From contig NZ_CP021323.1 in assembly GCF_002155145.1 (NCBI RefSeq), positions 2,418,001-2,482,000 on the forward strand: 64,000 bases of DNA, given 5' to 3'. This document shows, one piece after another, positions 8,673 through 17,385 of this stretch (within the stretch, counting starts at the first letter, position 1; the number at the start of each line of letters is the position of its first letter). A program made the translations under genes and the position numbers. Under the pieces are notes generated by a model. It did no database searches. It saw only the letters and a list, made by a program, of their open reading frames with translations, and was not told the DNA's origin. This DNA is from Kushneria konosiri (lineage in GTDB: Bacteria > Pseudomonadota > Gammaproteobacteria > Pseudomonadales > Halomonadaceae).

Positions 8673-9011
8673 TCAGCAGGCTGCCGTGACGATCATTTCA
8701 ACCCTGAGCGCCGGGCGCGCCAGTCTGGCCTCACCACACGCACGTGCCGGTGCGCAGCCTTCGGGCACCCACTGATCCCAGACAGCGTTCATTTCTTCAA
8801 AGTCGGCCATGTCGGCAAGCCAGATCACGACCTGAAGCAGACGCTCCCGAGAAGAGCCTGCCTTTTCGAGCAGCGCATCAATGCGTGACAGGCAGTCGTG
8901 GGTCTGGTCGGTGACGGTGTCTCCTTCACCCACCTGGCCGCAGAGATAGACGGTGCCGTTGTGTTTGACGATCTTGCTCATTCTTTGATTGGTGTCCTGA
9001 CGCTCAATCAT
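8673..9011 (-). CDS. RidA-family reactive intermediate deaminase
   Basis: 112 residues of the YjgF/YER057c/UK114 fold. The segments [36 protein letters not shown] and the C-terminal [16 protein letters not shown] are characteristic. The arginine in CGEARLA corresponds to the substrate-carboxylate arginine of RidA. RidA hydrolyses enamine/imine intermediates made by flavin and PLP enzymes. It is the last gene of the seven-gene operon and overlaps the preceding dehydrogenase subunit by eight bases. This makes a dedicated role in clearing that dehydrogenase's imine product likely. Confidence 0.93.
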   Translation of the reverse strand: MIERQDTNQRMSKIVKHNGTVYLCGQVGEGDTVTDQTHDCLSRIDALLEKAGSSRERLLQVVIWLADMADFEEMNAVWDQWVPEGCAPARACGEARLARPALRVEMIVTAAC

Positions 9012-10416
9012 GCTGGTCTCCTGTGACGGTTTCAGTGGTTACCGGTTCATTCATGGTGGCAAGTTCGCCAAGACTGACCGGCTTGATGGGGGTGCGGATG
9101 CGGTAATAGCCGGTGTCGTCAGGCGTCATGTCGTTGGCCTCAGCAAGGATCGAGGTGACCGTAAGGCCACAATAGCGACCCTGACATTGCCCCATGCCTG
9201 CCCGGGTAAAGGCTTTCAGTTGATTGGGGCCTCGACATCCGAGCCTGGCATAGGTGCGAATGTCGCCGGCAGTGACTTCCTCGCAACGACAGGCCAGCGT
9301 GGTGTCTGCAGGCCGTAATGCCTGAGCGCAGGGCGGATAGGCAGCATCGAGGAAGGGACGGGCGTCGAGCTCCCGATCACGCTGAGCTCTCAGAGTTGCT
9401 GCGAGTTGATCGCGCTGCTGACGGTCGAGCCGGTTGGATAGATGAGCAATCTGCAGGGCGGCAAGATGTCCACCGAGTTCAGCGACCCTTGCACCGCCGA
9501 TACCTGCGCCATCTCCCGCCACAAAGACGCCCTCGACATCGCCTTGTCCCCACTCATCCAGCCGGGGTATGAAGCAGTGCTGCTGATCGGACCAGTCATG
9601 AGGGAGGTCCATGGCGCGAGCAGCCTGCGTATTGGGCACCACACCATGATGAAGCATCACCGTATCGCACTCGATGCGGTGTTCCCTGCCGTGGCTCTGA
9701 AACGTGATGGCACGCGCCTTGTCGGTGCCTTCGATCGCAAGATGCGTGGCCGCCGTGTGACGGGGGACGCCGGCACGTCGAATCTCCAGAAGCATCTTCA
9801 ATCCCTTGACAGGATATCGCCAGCCTTTCAATGCGCCGGTCCAGTGACGCATGGCGCGGCGAAGGTCGCTGCGCGTCTGGGTCTCGATCAGCGCCCTGGG
9901 CGGCCGGCCGGCCCGGATCATCTGTGCCGCGACGAGATATAAAAGCGGTCCGGAGCCCACCAGAACGGCGCTGCGCGCCACAACGCCCGATTGCTTGAGA
10001 AGGATCTGACCCGCACCGGCGGTCATGACGCCGGGTAACGTCCATCCGGGAATGGGCATCGGGCGCTCCAGCGCTCCCGTGGCCAGCAACAGATAATCGG
10101 TCTGAAGCTGTGTGGCTCGTCCGTCACGGGTATAGGAAATGCGGTGGCCCTCTTCGATGGACCACACCACCGCGTTGCAGCAATGCTCGATGTTGTCTTT
10201 GTTCAACGCGGTGGCAAGGGATCGGCCGTAAAGATAATCAGACCCCAGAAGGGTGCCGCGCTGGGAGGTGACGTTGGTGACATTACGATAGATCTGTCCG
10301 CCCGGTGTGGGTTGTTCATCAAGCAGTGTGACCGACAGACCAAGCCCGGCGGCCCTGGCGGCTGCGGCCATGCCGGCCGGGCCGGCGCCGATGATGACGA
10401 GGTTACGCTTTTGCAT
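9004..10416 (-). CDS. FAD/NAD(P)-binding oxidoreductase, alpha subunit of an amino/imino-acid dehydrogenase
   Basis: 470 residues. The FAD loop [14 protein letters not shown] is at the N-terminus and a second dinucleotide motif ([13 protein letters not shown]) near residue 160. A C-terminal BFD-like [2Fe-2S] module has [13 protein letters not shown] and [13 protein letters not shown]. This order is that of the alpha subunits of the HcnB, octopine/nopaline oxidase (OoxA) and D-hydroxyproline dehydrogenase complexes. GGAGGT sits just before two adjacent ATG codons (10419, 10416); the second has the better spacing. It overlaps the small ferredoxin-like subunit by 14 bases and ridA by 8, so translation is probably coupled. 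The exact substrate cannot be read from the sequence. Confidence 0.9.
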   Translation of the reverse strand: MQKRNLVIIGAGPAGMAAAARAAGLGLSVTLLDEQPTPGGQIYRNVTNVTSQRGTLLGSDYLYGRSLATALNKDNIEHCCNAVVWSIEEGHRISYTRDGRATQLQTDYLLLATGALERPMPIPGWTLPGVMTAGAGQILLKQSGVVARSAVLVGSGPLLYLVAAQMIRAGRPPRALIETQTRSDLRRAMRHWTGALKGWRYPVKGLKMLLEIRRAGVPRHTAATHLAIEGTDKARAITFQSHGREHRIECDTVMLHHGVVPNTQAARAMDLPHDWSDQQHCFIPRLDEWGQGDVEGVFVAGDGAGIGGARVAELGGHLAALQIAHLSNRLDRQQRDQLAATLRAQRDRELDARPFLDAAYPPCAQALRPADTTLACRCEEVTAGDIRTYARLGCRGPNQLKAFTRAGMGQCQGRYCGLTVTSILAEANDMTPDDTGYYRIRTPIKPVSLGELATMNEPVTTETVTGDQHD

Positions 10417-10747
10417 CATCGACCTCCGATGGCTCTTCACTGTCACTCCAGCTGTCCGGCGGTGTCGGGTCCGGGCGCTCGATCTCCATGCCGGCGCGGA
10501 CACTCATCATGCAGGCCTGTCGAGTGACCCCGTCGACGACCACCAGACACTCAAAGCAGGCGCCCATCATGCAAAACGGAGCACGGGGGGCGCCGGAGAT
10601 CGAGGTGCTGCGAAACCTTCCGATGCCAGCACCGAGCAATGCGGCTGCGAGGTTGGCCCCGTCGGGCAGTTCCAGTGGTGTCTGCTCGAAGCTCACCCGG
10701 ACGGTGGGGCCATCTTCCAGTTCAAGAAATGGCGAAGCGTTTTTCAC
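10403..10747 (-). CDS. (2Fe-2S)-binding small subunit (HcnA/LhpF-like)
   Basis: 114 residues from a GTG at 10747 with GGAGGT five bases ahead. The cysteine pattern is C-x4-C-x2-C (FCMMGACFECLVVVDG) followed eleven residues later by QAC, as in the plant-ferredoxin-like gamma subunits of heterotrimeric flavin dehydrogenases. It should pass electrons between the two flavin subunits or to the respiratory chain. The acidic C-terminus ([16 protein letters not shown]) fits a halophile. The gene starts 26 bases inside the preceding FAD-subunit gene and ends 14 bases inside the next, so the three subunits are translationally interlocked. Confidence 0.9.
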   Translation of the reverse strand: MKNASPFLELEDGPTVRVSFEQTPLELPDGANLAAALLGAGIGRFRSTSISGAPRAPFCMMGACFECLVVVDGVTRQACMMSVRAGMEIERPDPTPPDSWSDSEEPSEVDDAKA

Positions 10748-11822
10748 TGAACACCTCCAGATTCGGTGCTGCTGACGTGTCCTCCAGCCAGTCGGGCAAA
10801 AGGCAGGCATGGGCTGCAGCCAGTGTGATACCGCTGTGGCAGGTCACCAGGTAGGCGCCGGGCATTTCCGGGCTCTGCTGATAGATCGGCAGGCCATCGG
10901 GTGACATGATGCGAAGGGCCCCCCAGCTGCGCACCAGCTGTGCTCTGGCAAGCGATGGGTAGGCGGCGATGGCTCGGGCGGCGAGCTCTGATAGTCCCGC
11001 CTGGGTCACGCTGTCATCGAGCCCGACTTCTTCGTTGGTTGCGCCGATCTGAATGCTGCCTTCATCGACCTGGCGTGCAATCAGTGACGGCCGATGGATC
11101 AGTCTTGGGAGTCGCTCGGTGATCAGCACCTGCCCACGCTGGGGTCTGACAGGCGCCGAAAACCCCAGCGCCGGACCCAGTTTGGCGGCGCCCAGTCCGG
11201 CCGATAGCACGATCTTTCCACCGGTCAGAGTGGTTGAATCGCTGCAGACGACCCTGAAGCCGTCCCGGCATGACACCGAGGTGACCTTTTTGCCATTGAG
11301 GACCTGGCCCCCCAGGCGTCGTACGTCGGCCGCCAGGGCCTTCAACAGCTTGAGAGGATTGGTATGGCCGTCCTGGTGATGCAGGATGGCACCGATGACG
11401 CCGGCACCGATATGAGGTTCTTCCCGACGAATCGCGTTCTGATCGAGTACCTCATAGGGATAATCACCGTTTAGCTGATGCTTCAGACCCTGATAGCTTT
11501 CAACCGTGCGTTGTAGCGTCTCCTCTGAAAAATGCAGGTCGTAGCCGCCGTTTTGCTGAAGCGGTACGCGATAGCCGGTATTGTCCTCAAGCTCCTGGGC
11601 GAGTTCGGGCCATAGACGTGCCGACGATTGCGACCAGCGTGCGTAGCGTGGCTGATTGAGTCCCTTGGACTGTACCCATATCAGTCCAAAGTTGCCTCGG
11701 CTGGCTCGAAAGGAGCCATCTGCGCCATCGACGACGCTGACGCGATGGCCTCGCTTGAGCAGCCCCCAGGCCACCGAGAGGCCGACCACGCCGCCTCCGA
11801 TGATGATGTAGTCGGTATCCAT
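10722..11822 (-). CDS. FAD-dependent oxidoreductase (DAO fold), beta subunit of amino/imino-acid dehydrogenase
   Basis: 366 residues of the D-amino acid oxidase fold. The FAD loop is IIIGGGVVGLSVAWGLLKRG, then ASRGNFGLIWVQSKG near residue 40, PVRPQRGQVLITERLP in the substrate domain, and the closing WGALRIMSPDGLPIYQ ... LVTCHSGITLAAAHA. It resembles HcnC, OoxB and the catalytic subunit of D-hydroxyproline dehydrogenase, which oxidise a C-N bond to an imine. With the alpha and iron-sulfur subunits downstream it completes a heterotrimer. The TRAP substrate-binding protein gene lies 68 bases upstream on the same strand, which suggests the imported compound is its substrate. Confidence 0.9.
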   Translation of the reverse strand: MDTDYIIIGGGVVGLSVAWGLLKRGHRVSVVDGADGSFRASRGNFGLIWVQSKGLNQPRYARWSQSSARLWPELAQELEDNTGYRVPLQQNGGYDLHFSEETLQRTVESYQGLKHQLNGDYPYEVLDQNAIRREEPHIGAGVIGAILHHQDGHTNPLKLLKALAADVRRLGGQVLNGKKVTSVSCRDGFRVVCSDSTTLTGGKIVLSAGLGAAKLGPALGFSAPVRPQRGQVLITERLPRLIHRPSLIARQVDEGSIQIGATNEEVGLDDSVTQAGLSELAARAIAAYPSLARAQLVRSWGALRIMSPDGLPIYQQSPEMPGAYLVTCHSGITLAAAHACLLPDWLEDTSAAPNLEVFSEKRFAIS

Positions 11823-11890
11823 GCGTCATTCCCGATGTTGACAGAGCGAGACAGGGCAGGCCGGCGGCCTTGCCCCGTTTGATTGACAAC

Positions 11891-12892
11891 TCACTTCTCG
11901 GCCTGCCTGACCTCATCCAGAATCGGTTCTGCCCAGTCATGACCGATGTCGTCCAGAATGGCCGGCCATACCTCGGCGCGAACCTTTTTGGACATGGCGG
12001 CCAGCTCTTCATCGCTGAGCTCGACGACCTGAGTGCCCTGTTTGGCCAGAAGCGCTTCGTTGGCCTTCTGGTCCTCGGCAGCAGTTTCCCAGCGCGTCGC
12101 CTCAAAGGCTGCGGCCTGTTCCTTCATGGCGTTCTGGTCCTCCTGCGAAAGTCCGGAGAAGACGTCCCTGGAGATCAGCATGTACCAGACTTCAAAGTGG
12201 GTATTGGCGGGGATATAGGTCTTTGTGACGTCCCGGAAAGAGGCGTAATACCCTTCGGCGCCCGAGCCGATGATGCCGTTGACAACGCCTGTCTGGACGG
12301 CAGTAAAGGCTTCTGAAAACGGGATGGGAGAGGGGATATAGCCCAGTGCTTCACCTGTCAGCTGAAAGCTCTTGATGGCCGGAACACGCACCTTGATGCC
12401 ATTGGGCTCAAGAGAGGCCGGATGAGGGTTGTTGACGTTCAGGGAAATGCCACCGAAATAGACCGGATAGGCCGCCAGCATCACGATGTCCTGATCGTCA
12501 TAGAGTTTGGCCATCGTGTCGCGAATGATGCCGCCCGGGCCATAGATTGCGTGAGCCTGTTCCCAGCTGCCGGCCAGATAGGGAAAGACACTGATCTGCA
12601 TCCGTCGGTCGGCAGCCGTTGCCGGCGGCTGAACGGCCATGTCGATCGCGCCAAAGCTGACGCGCTCCTGAACGGTGGTGTAGTCTCCCAGCGCCGAGGC
12701 GGGAAACAGCTTGATCTGCACGTCGCCGCTGGTGGCCTCGGAGACGTTGTCGGCAAACGTGTGCAGCTCCTTGTCGATGGTGGCGCCCTGGGGGCGAACA
12801 TGGCTCAGCTTCAGGGTGTCGGCACTTGCCTGGGCGCCCAGCGTCATCAGGATGGCAAGAGCGGCAGCGGTACCCGGGATTCGTTTTTTCAT
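11891..12892 (-). CDS. dctP: TRAP transporter substrate-binding protein, DctP family
   Basis: 333 residues with a Sec signal peptide (MKKRIPGTAAALAILMTLG, cleavage likely after QASA). The mature protein starts with DTLKLSHVRPQGATID and carries the DctP pattern of two lobes joined by long helices. The arginine-bearing segment GIKVRVPAIKSFQLTGEALG is where the substrate carboxylate is normally bound in this family. It should capture an organic acid in the periplasm and hand it to DctQM encoded upstream. It lies between dctM and the FAD dehydrogenase subunits in one operon. The preserved arginine region argues for a carboxylate such as an amino or imino acid. Confidence 0.93.
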   Translation of the reverse strand: MKKRIPGTAAALAILMTLGAQASADTLKLSHVRPQGATIDKELHTFADNVSEATSGDVQIKLFPASALGDYTTVQERVSFGAIDMAVQPPATAADRRMQISVFPYLAGSWEQAHAIYGPGGIIRDTMAKLYDDQDIVMLAAYPVYFGGISLNVNNPHPASLEPNGIKVRVPAIKSFQLTGEALGYIPSPIPFSEAFTAVQTGVVNGIIGSGAEGYYASFRDVTKTYIPANTHFEVWYMLISRDVFSGLSQEDQNAMKEQAAAFEATRWETAAEDQKANEALLAKQGTQVVELSDEELAAMSKKVRAEVWPAILDDIGHDWAEPILDEVRQAEK

Positions 12893-12945
12893 TGTGTACG
12901 GTCCTTCAATGGATTGGAGTTATTGGTGAAGCACGGTCAAACAGC

Positions 12946-14256
12946 TCAGGGCGAGACGTCATAGCCGAACAGGCGAGGCAGGAAAAGTGATAGATCCGGC
13001 CAGAGCGAGGTCAGAAAGACGACCGGGACATATCCGAAAAGAATCAGCTTCATGGCCGGTGGGATAACCTTGGTGACCTTGACGTTCCCGATGCGGGCGC
13101 CCAGGTAGAGGATCGAGGCATAGGGAGGTGTCACGCCGCCCATGGCCGTATTGACGCCCATGATGGCGGCAAACTGCACCGGGCTGACGCCGATGGCGTT
13201 CATCAGCGGCAGCAAAAGCGGGGCAATCAGGATAATGGCGGTAATGTCGTTGACAACCATGCCGACCAGAAACAGCAGGATGTTGATCAGGATCAACAGC
13301 AGAATCTTGTTCTCGGTGATTGAAAAGATGCCATTGACCAGCTGCTGAGGAATGCTTTCATACACGAACATCTGGCTGAGAATCATCGAGAAAAGAATCA
13401 TCAGCATGATGGCCCCGACCGCCGTGGCGGCTTCCTTGCCAGCGTGGAAAAAATTGTCCCATTTGAGTCCCTTGTAGATCAGAAAACCCACCGGGATGGC
13501 ATAGATCACGGAGACCGCCGCGGCTTCGGTCGGGGTCATGATGCCCCCGTAGATACCACCAAGAATGATGATTGGCATCAAAAGGGCCGGGAAGGCGTTG
13601 AAGCCTCGCTTGGCCACTTCGCTGGAGAGTTCGGAAAACGACGGCTTTTCGTCCAGCACAAGATTGAATTTGCGAGACATGATCAGGTTGATGACCGAGA
13701 AGGAGACCATGATCATGAGCCCCGGCCCAAGCGTTGCCAGAAAGCAGGCCAGTATGGAGGTGTCGGTCACCCAGCCATAGACGATCATCGTCACCGAAGG
13801 CGGAATCAAAAGACCCAGAATGGAAGAGTTGGCAATCAGCGCCGTGGCGTATTCACGTGGATAGCCGCGCTTTTCCATCTCGGGGATCAGTAGTGGTCCG
13901 ATCGCGGCGATACCGGTCAGGCCGGAGCCTGAAATGGCACCGATAACGGCACAGGAGACCGCGGCAACCACACCGAGCCCACCTCTTATATGGCCGATAA
14001 AGACGTTGATGAAGCGCAGCAGCGATGCGGCGATGCCGCTTTGTGACATGATCGTGCCTGCAAGAACAAACAGCGGGATGGCCAGCAGGACCGGATTGGC
14101 CAGCTGTCCGAACCCCCAGAGCATCATGCCCTTCATCGTGACGCCGCCGATCAGCGTCATGACCATCAGCGCGGCACCAAAACAGTAGGGCAGCGGAACA
14201 CCAAGTGATAACGTGATGACCAGTATGGCGATGGCGATCATGGCAACTTCGATCAT
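12946..14256 (-). CDS. dctM: TRAP transporter large permease, DctM family
   Basis: 436 residues, almost entirely hydrophobic, with a dozen or so predicted membrane helices. Family landmarks include GASGSGLTG-like AISGSGLTGIAAIGPLLIPEM, SSILGLLIPPSVTMIVYGWV, the second-repeat VVNDITAIILIAPLLLPLMN and MGGVTPPYASILYLGAR. It is the Na+-coupled permease of the TRAP system, acting with DctQ and the DctP binding protein. The start overlaps the dctQ stop by four bases (ATGA), and dctP follows after 53 bases. Confidence 0.94.
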   Translation of the reverse strand: MIEVAMIAIAILVITLSLGVPLPYCFGAALMVMTLIGGVTMKGMMLWGFGQLANPVLLAIPLFVLAGTIMSQSGIAASLLRFINVFIGHIRGGLGVVAAVSCAVIGAISGSGLTGIAAIGPLLIPEMEKRGYPREYATALIANSSILGLLIPPSVTMIVYGWVTDTSILACFLATLGPGLMIMVSFSVINLIMSRKFNLVLDEKPSFSELSSEVAKRGFNAFPALLMPIIILGGIYGGIMTPTEAAAVSVIYAIPVGFLIYKGLKWDNFFHAGKEAATAVGAIMLMILFSMILSQMFVYESIPQQLVNGIFSITENKILLLILINILLFLVGMVVNDITAIILIAPLLLPLMNAIGVSPVQFAAIMGVNTAMGGVTPPYASILYLGARIGNVKVTKVIPPAMKLILFGYVPVVFLTSLWPDLSLFLPRLFGYDVSP

Positions 14257-14723
14257 GACGGCTCTCCTTCACGAAGGCTTTGGACATGACGCAGGAGATG
14301 CCAGAGCGTATAGAGCACCATCAGAACAAGCCCCGCGAGTAGAGCAACGTCCGAATAAAAGGTGGGGATGTAGAGCGTCGGGCTTTCACGCCAGACGCGC
14401 CAGGCATAGCGGGTGTAGTCCCATGCCCAAAAGAGAAGCCACAGGGCCACAATCAGGCTGATAACCTCGCCTGTGATGGCGAGCAGGGTATGGCCGCGCC
14501 GGGTCTTGATAAAGATTTCAAGAACGTTGGCACGGATATGGCTGTTTTCGCGGGACGCGTTGACGGCGCCAAGGATATAGAGCCAGAGCGTGGGGTACAG
14601 CATGGTTTCTTCAAGTCCCATGAGCGGAACCTGGAAGACGTAGCGAGTCAGGACCTGTACGAACTGTCCCAGCGCCACCAGACAGATCAAGGCTGTCAGC
14701 AGATATTTTGCGAATCGGTCCAT
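14253..14723 (-). CDS. dctQ: TRAP transporter small permease, DctQ family
   Basis: 156 residues with four hydrophobic segments (LLTALICLVALGQFVQVLTR, TMLYPTLWLYILGAV, LLAITGEVISLIVALWLLFW and VALLAGLVLMVLYTLWHLL). ENSHIRANVL is the usual DctQ motif after the second helix. It is the first gene of the seven-gene operon and is divergent from the LysR gene at 14856. Its stop overlaps the dctM start. Confidence 0.93.
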   Translation of the reverse strand: MDRFAKYLLTALICLVALGQFVQVLTRYVFQVPLMGLEETMLYPTLWLYILGAVNASRENSHIRANVLEIFIKTRRGHTLLAITGEVISLIVALWLLFWAWDYTRYAWRVWRESPTLYIPTFYSDVALLAGLVLMVLYTLWHLLRHVQSLREGEPS

Positions 14724-14855
14724 GAGTTTCCCATTATTGTTGAAGTGCTCGTGGAACTGTCGGACTCATTGTTGTATTGCCACTTCAGTTCACTGGAGTG
14801 GATGTATAAAATCAATTTCAAAATCTCTTTGTATCCATAAATCAGGTTTATACCC

Positions 14856-15797
14856 TTGAACCTCTCATTGCGACAGCTCACTACCTTCAGGGAAGTCATG
14901 CGCCTGGGCACCATCAGTGAGGCAGCAAGATCCGTGGGGCGAACGCAGCCTGCCGTGTCCAGCATGATGCATACTCTCGAAGAGGAACTGGGATTTGCCC
15001 TGTTTGTGAGGGAGAAGGGAAGGCTGACGGCGACACCTGAAGCCTTTTTCTTTCTGGATGAGTGCGATGAGATTCTGGAAAGGGTCGAGCGATCAAAAAG
15101 AACGCTCAGGCGCATCAGTACCCTGCAGTCAGGCCGGCTCCGAATTGGCTGTCACCCGGCGGCGTCCAGCGTCTTTGTGCCTAGACTGTTGACGGGGTTT
15201 CTTGCAGACAAGCCTTCTCTTGAAGTGTCACTGATTACGCATTCCTCTGAAATGATCGAGGATCTCGTGGCCTCCCTGCAGTTTGATATCGGGTTTACGG
15301 AAACGCCCGAATCACGCTCTGCGCTTCAGCAGTCGGATTTCGATCTGGAATGTGTCTGCCTGATGAAAAGCAACCACCCCGCGGCGCAGGGGACAACGGT
15401 GACGCCGGAGATGCTTGATGGAGAGCCCATGGCGGTGCTGTTCGACGCGCACAAAACCGCTGTCCAGACGCGGGCAGTATTTCAGGCAGCGGGATGTCGA
15501 TTGAATACAAGGTTCGAGTTACGCACCTTCGCCTCCGGACTTGAGTTCGTCGAGGCCGGTCTGTGCGTCATGGTGTGTGACATGATCACGGCTTACAGTC
15601 AGGTGCTGAACTCGCCTCGGGCAGAGTGTCTGGCCATTCGTCGCTTTCGCCCTAGGATCTCCAATAGCGTTTCGATTTTGACGCCGAGCTACGCAACATG
15701 CTCTCTCGCGGCCGATGCCTTCATTGCCGAGCTGGAAAAAGGCGTCGTGACCATGAAACACCACATTGATGAGGTGTTGGGTCTGCAGGATTCATGA
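14856..15797 (+). CDS. LysR-family regulator with TTG start, likely controls the TRAP/dehydrogenase operon
   Basis: 313 residues. The helix-turn-helix is at the very N-terminus (LRQLTTFREVMRLGTISEAA, then VGRTQPAVSSMMHTLEEELG), followed by the effector domain from about residue 90 (SGRLRIGCHPAASSVFVPRL). The start must be TTG at 14856: the nearest upstream in-frame ATG runs into a stop, and the next ATG lies inside the helix-turn-helix. It is divergent from dctQ with 132 bp between them, so the TRAP-dehydrogenase-RidA operon is the obvious target. The AT-rich gap probably holds the operators. Confidence 0.9.
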   Translation: MNLSLRQLTTFREVMRLGTISEAARSVGRTQPAVSSMMHTLEEELGFALFVREKGRLTATPEAFFFLDECDEILERVERSKRTLRRISTLQSGRLRIGCHPAASSVFVPRLLTGFLADKPSLEVSLITHSSEMIEDLVASLQFDIGFTETPESRSALQQSDFDLECVCLMKSNHPAAQGTTVTPEMLDGEPMAVLFDAHKTAVQTRAVFQAAGCRLNTRFELRTFASGLEFVEAGLCVMVCDMITAYSQVLNSPRAECLAIRRFRPRISNSVSILTPSYATCSLAADAFIAELEKGVVTMKHHIDEVLGLQDS

Positions 15798-15824
15798 TCG
15801 ATACCTGAGCTGAGTTACGTTGTT

Positions 15825-15848
15825 CCCCCGAGGTCATGACCTCGGGGG
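15825..15848. terminator. 24-bp perfect palindrome between convergent genes
   Basis: CCCCCGAGGTCA is followed directly by its reverse complement TGACCTCGGGGG. In RNA it forms a GC-rich stem with a TCATGA loop. It lies between the convergent LysR and sugar dehydrogenase stops, so a bidirectional terminator is the simplest reading. The central GGTCATGACC is shared with the palindrome at 35952. Confidence 0.65.
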
Positions 15849-15867
15849 CGGCATCAGCGTCGCCTGG

Positions 15868-17385
15868 TCAGGTTGCCGTGGTGGTGGGATCATTCTCGGA
15901 GCTGCCGGACTGATCGCCGGACATACTGCCATCATCAGAAGACATGGACGGCGCTTCGGGCGTAGTGGCGCTGTCGTCAGGCATGGCAGCACTGTCATCG
16001 GGCATGGCAGCATTGTCATCGGGCGTAGACGGGGCCACTTCGGGTGCAGTGGTGCTGTCACCGCTGGTGGCAGCCGGCGCTGTCGAGCCTGCGTCATCCC
16101 GCGTCACGCGCCATACGGCATTGGTCAGGTCGTCAGCAACGATCACCGAGCCATCCGGGGCGACGCTTACGCCCACCGGGCGCCCCCGAGTGCGGCCGTC
16201 ATCGGTCAGAAAGCCCGAGACAAAATCCACCGGGTCACCGGCAGGCCTGCCGTTTTCGAACGGGACAAAGACCACGTTGTAGCCGACCGGGTCGGCGCGA
16301 TTCCAGCTGCCATGCTGACCGATGAAGACACCGTCACTGTATTCACCGCCTACCTGCGGATTGGAAAAGGCAAGGCCCAGCGGCGCGCGGTGCGAGGCCA
16401 GGCTGTAATCCGGTGCGATGGCCGACTCGACCTTCTCGGGATTTTCCGGCTTTACTCGCGGGTCAACGTGCTGCCCCCAGTAGCTGTAGGGCCAGCCATA
16501 AAAACCGCCATCCTGAATCGAGGTCAGGTAGTCCGGCACCAGATTCGGGCCAAGCTCATCGCGCTCGTTGGCGACCGCCCAGAGGATATCGGTACCCGGC
16601 TGGAAGGTCAGCGCCGTCGGATTGCGTACGCCGGTGGCGTAGGCGCGATGTGCACCGGTCTCCGGATCAATCTGCCAGATTTCGGCGCGGTCGACTTCGG
16701 CTTCCATGCCGCGCTCGGTAATGTTGCTGTTGGAACCGATCCCGACATAGAGATACTGACCGTCGGGGCTTGCGGTCATCGCCTTGGTCCAGTGGTGGTT
16801 GATCTCGGAGGGCAGCAGCGTCACCAGTTCGGGTGAACCACTGGCCTGTGTCTGGCCGTCTTCATAGTCAAAGCGCACCAGCGAGCCCTGATTGGCGACA
16901 TAGAGCTGGTCATCGATCAGCGCCAGGCCATAAGGGGCATCGAGGCCGTCGGCAAACACATTCTGCTGCTCATAGGTGCCATCACCATCGGCGTCGCGCA
17001 GGAGTGTCAGCCGATTGCCGCCCTTGACCGAGGTCTTGCCCTTGGCCTTGATGATGCCGGCAATGAAGTCCTTGGGCTTGAGCTTTGGTGCGTGTCCGCC
17101 GCTGCCCTCTGCCACCAGAATATCGCCGTTGGGAAGAACCAGCGTCTGACGCGGGATCTTCAGGTCAGAGGCAATCTCGGTGATGCTATAGCCTTCGGGA
17201 ACCGTCGGCTTTTCATCGTTCCAGGGCGCCTGTTCCGGCACGGTCATGTTAGGCAAAAGCCCGCGCTGAGGGTCCGGCAGGTTCGGATTGGCACCGTACT
17301 GCGGATCGTCTGCCAGAGCGCCTGCGCTGCCTGCCATCAAGGCGATCGCCAGCGGCGTCGTCAGAGTGAGTCTGAACTGGTTCAT
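15868..17385 (-). CDS. PQQ-dependent sugar (sorbosone-type) dehydrogenase with acidic low-complexity tail
   Basis: 505 residues. A signal peptide (LTTPLAIALMAGSAGALA) is followed by a six-bladed beta-propeller of the soluble glucose/L-sorbosone dehydrogenase type. Family segments include PRQTLVLPNGDILVAEG, INHHWTKAMTASPDGQYLYV, GVRNPTALTFQPGTDILWAV, DGGFYGWPYSYWG and FIGQHGSWNR. It should oxidise aldose-type sugars in the periplasm with PQQ; no PQQ biosynthesis genes are in view. After about residue 425 comes a tail rich in Asp, Ser, Pro, Thr and Ala with AAMPDDS repeats. The tail is not needed for the fold and may tether or solubilise the protein. The start overlaps the upstream DUF2231 stop (ATGA). 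Confidence 0.88.
   Translation of the reverse strand: MNQFRLTLTTPLAIALMAGSAGALADDPQYGANPNLPDPQRGLLPNMTVPEQAPWNDEKPTVPEGYSITEIASDLKIPRQTLVLPNGDILVAEGSGGHAPKLKPKDFIAGIIKAKGKTSVKGGNRLTLLRDADGDGTYEQQNVFADGLDAPYGLALIDDQLYVANQGSLVRFDYEDGQTQASGSPELVTLLPSEINHHWTKAMTASPDGQYLYVGIGSNSNITERGMEAEVDRAEIWQIDPETGAHRAYATGVRNPTALTFQPGTDILWAVANERDELGPNLVPDYLTSIQDGGFYGWPYSYWGQHVDPRVKPENPEKVESAIAPDYSLASHRAPLGLAFSNPQVGGEYSDGVFIGQHGSWNRADPVGYNVVFVPFENGRPAGDPVDFVSGFLTDDGRTRGRPVGVSVAPDGSVIVADDLTNAVWRVTRDDAGSTAPAATSGDSTTAPEVAPSTPDDNAAMPDDSAAMPDDSATTPEAPSMSSDDGSMSGDQSGSSENDPTTTAT
15980..16021. repeat. 21-bp tandem repeat in the sugar dehydrogenase tail
   Basis: Two 21-bp units differing at one base (15980-16000 and 16001-16021) encode AAMPDDS-type heptads in the C-terminal tail. 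The partial match just before them suggests a decayed third unit. The unit is a multiple of three, so copy-number change would alter tail length without breaking the frame. Confidence 0.85.

Noticed and set aside
15820-16836. 338-codon open frame opposite the sugar dehydrogenase
   Set aside because: It is exactly antisense to a protein with clear propeller motifs, has repetitive His/Arg/Gly-rich sequence typical of reverse frames of GC-rich genes, and matches no family.
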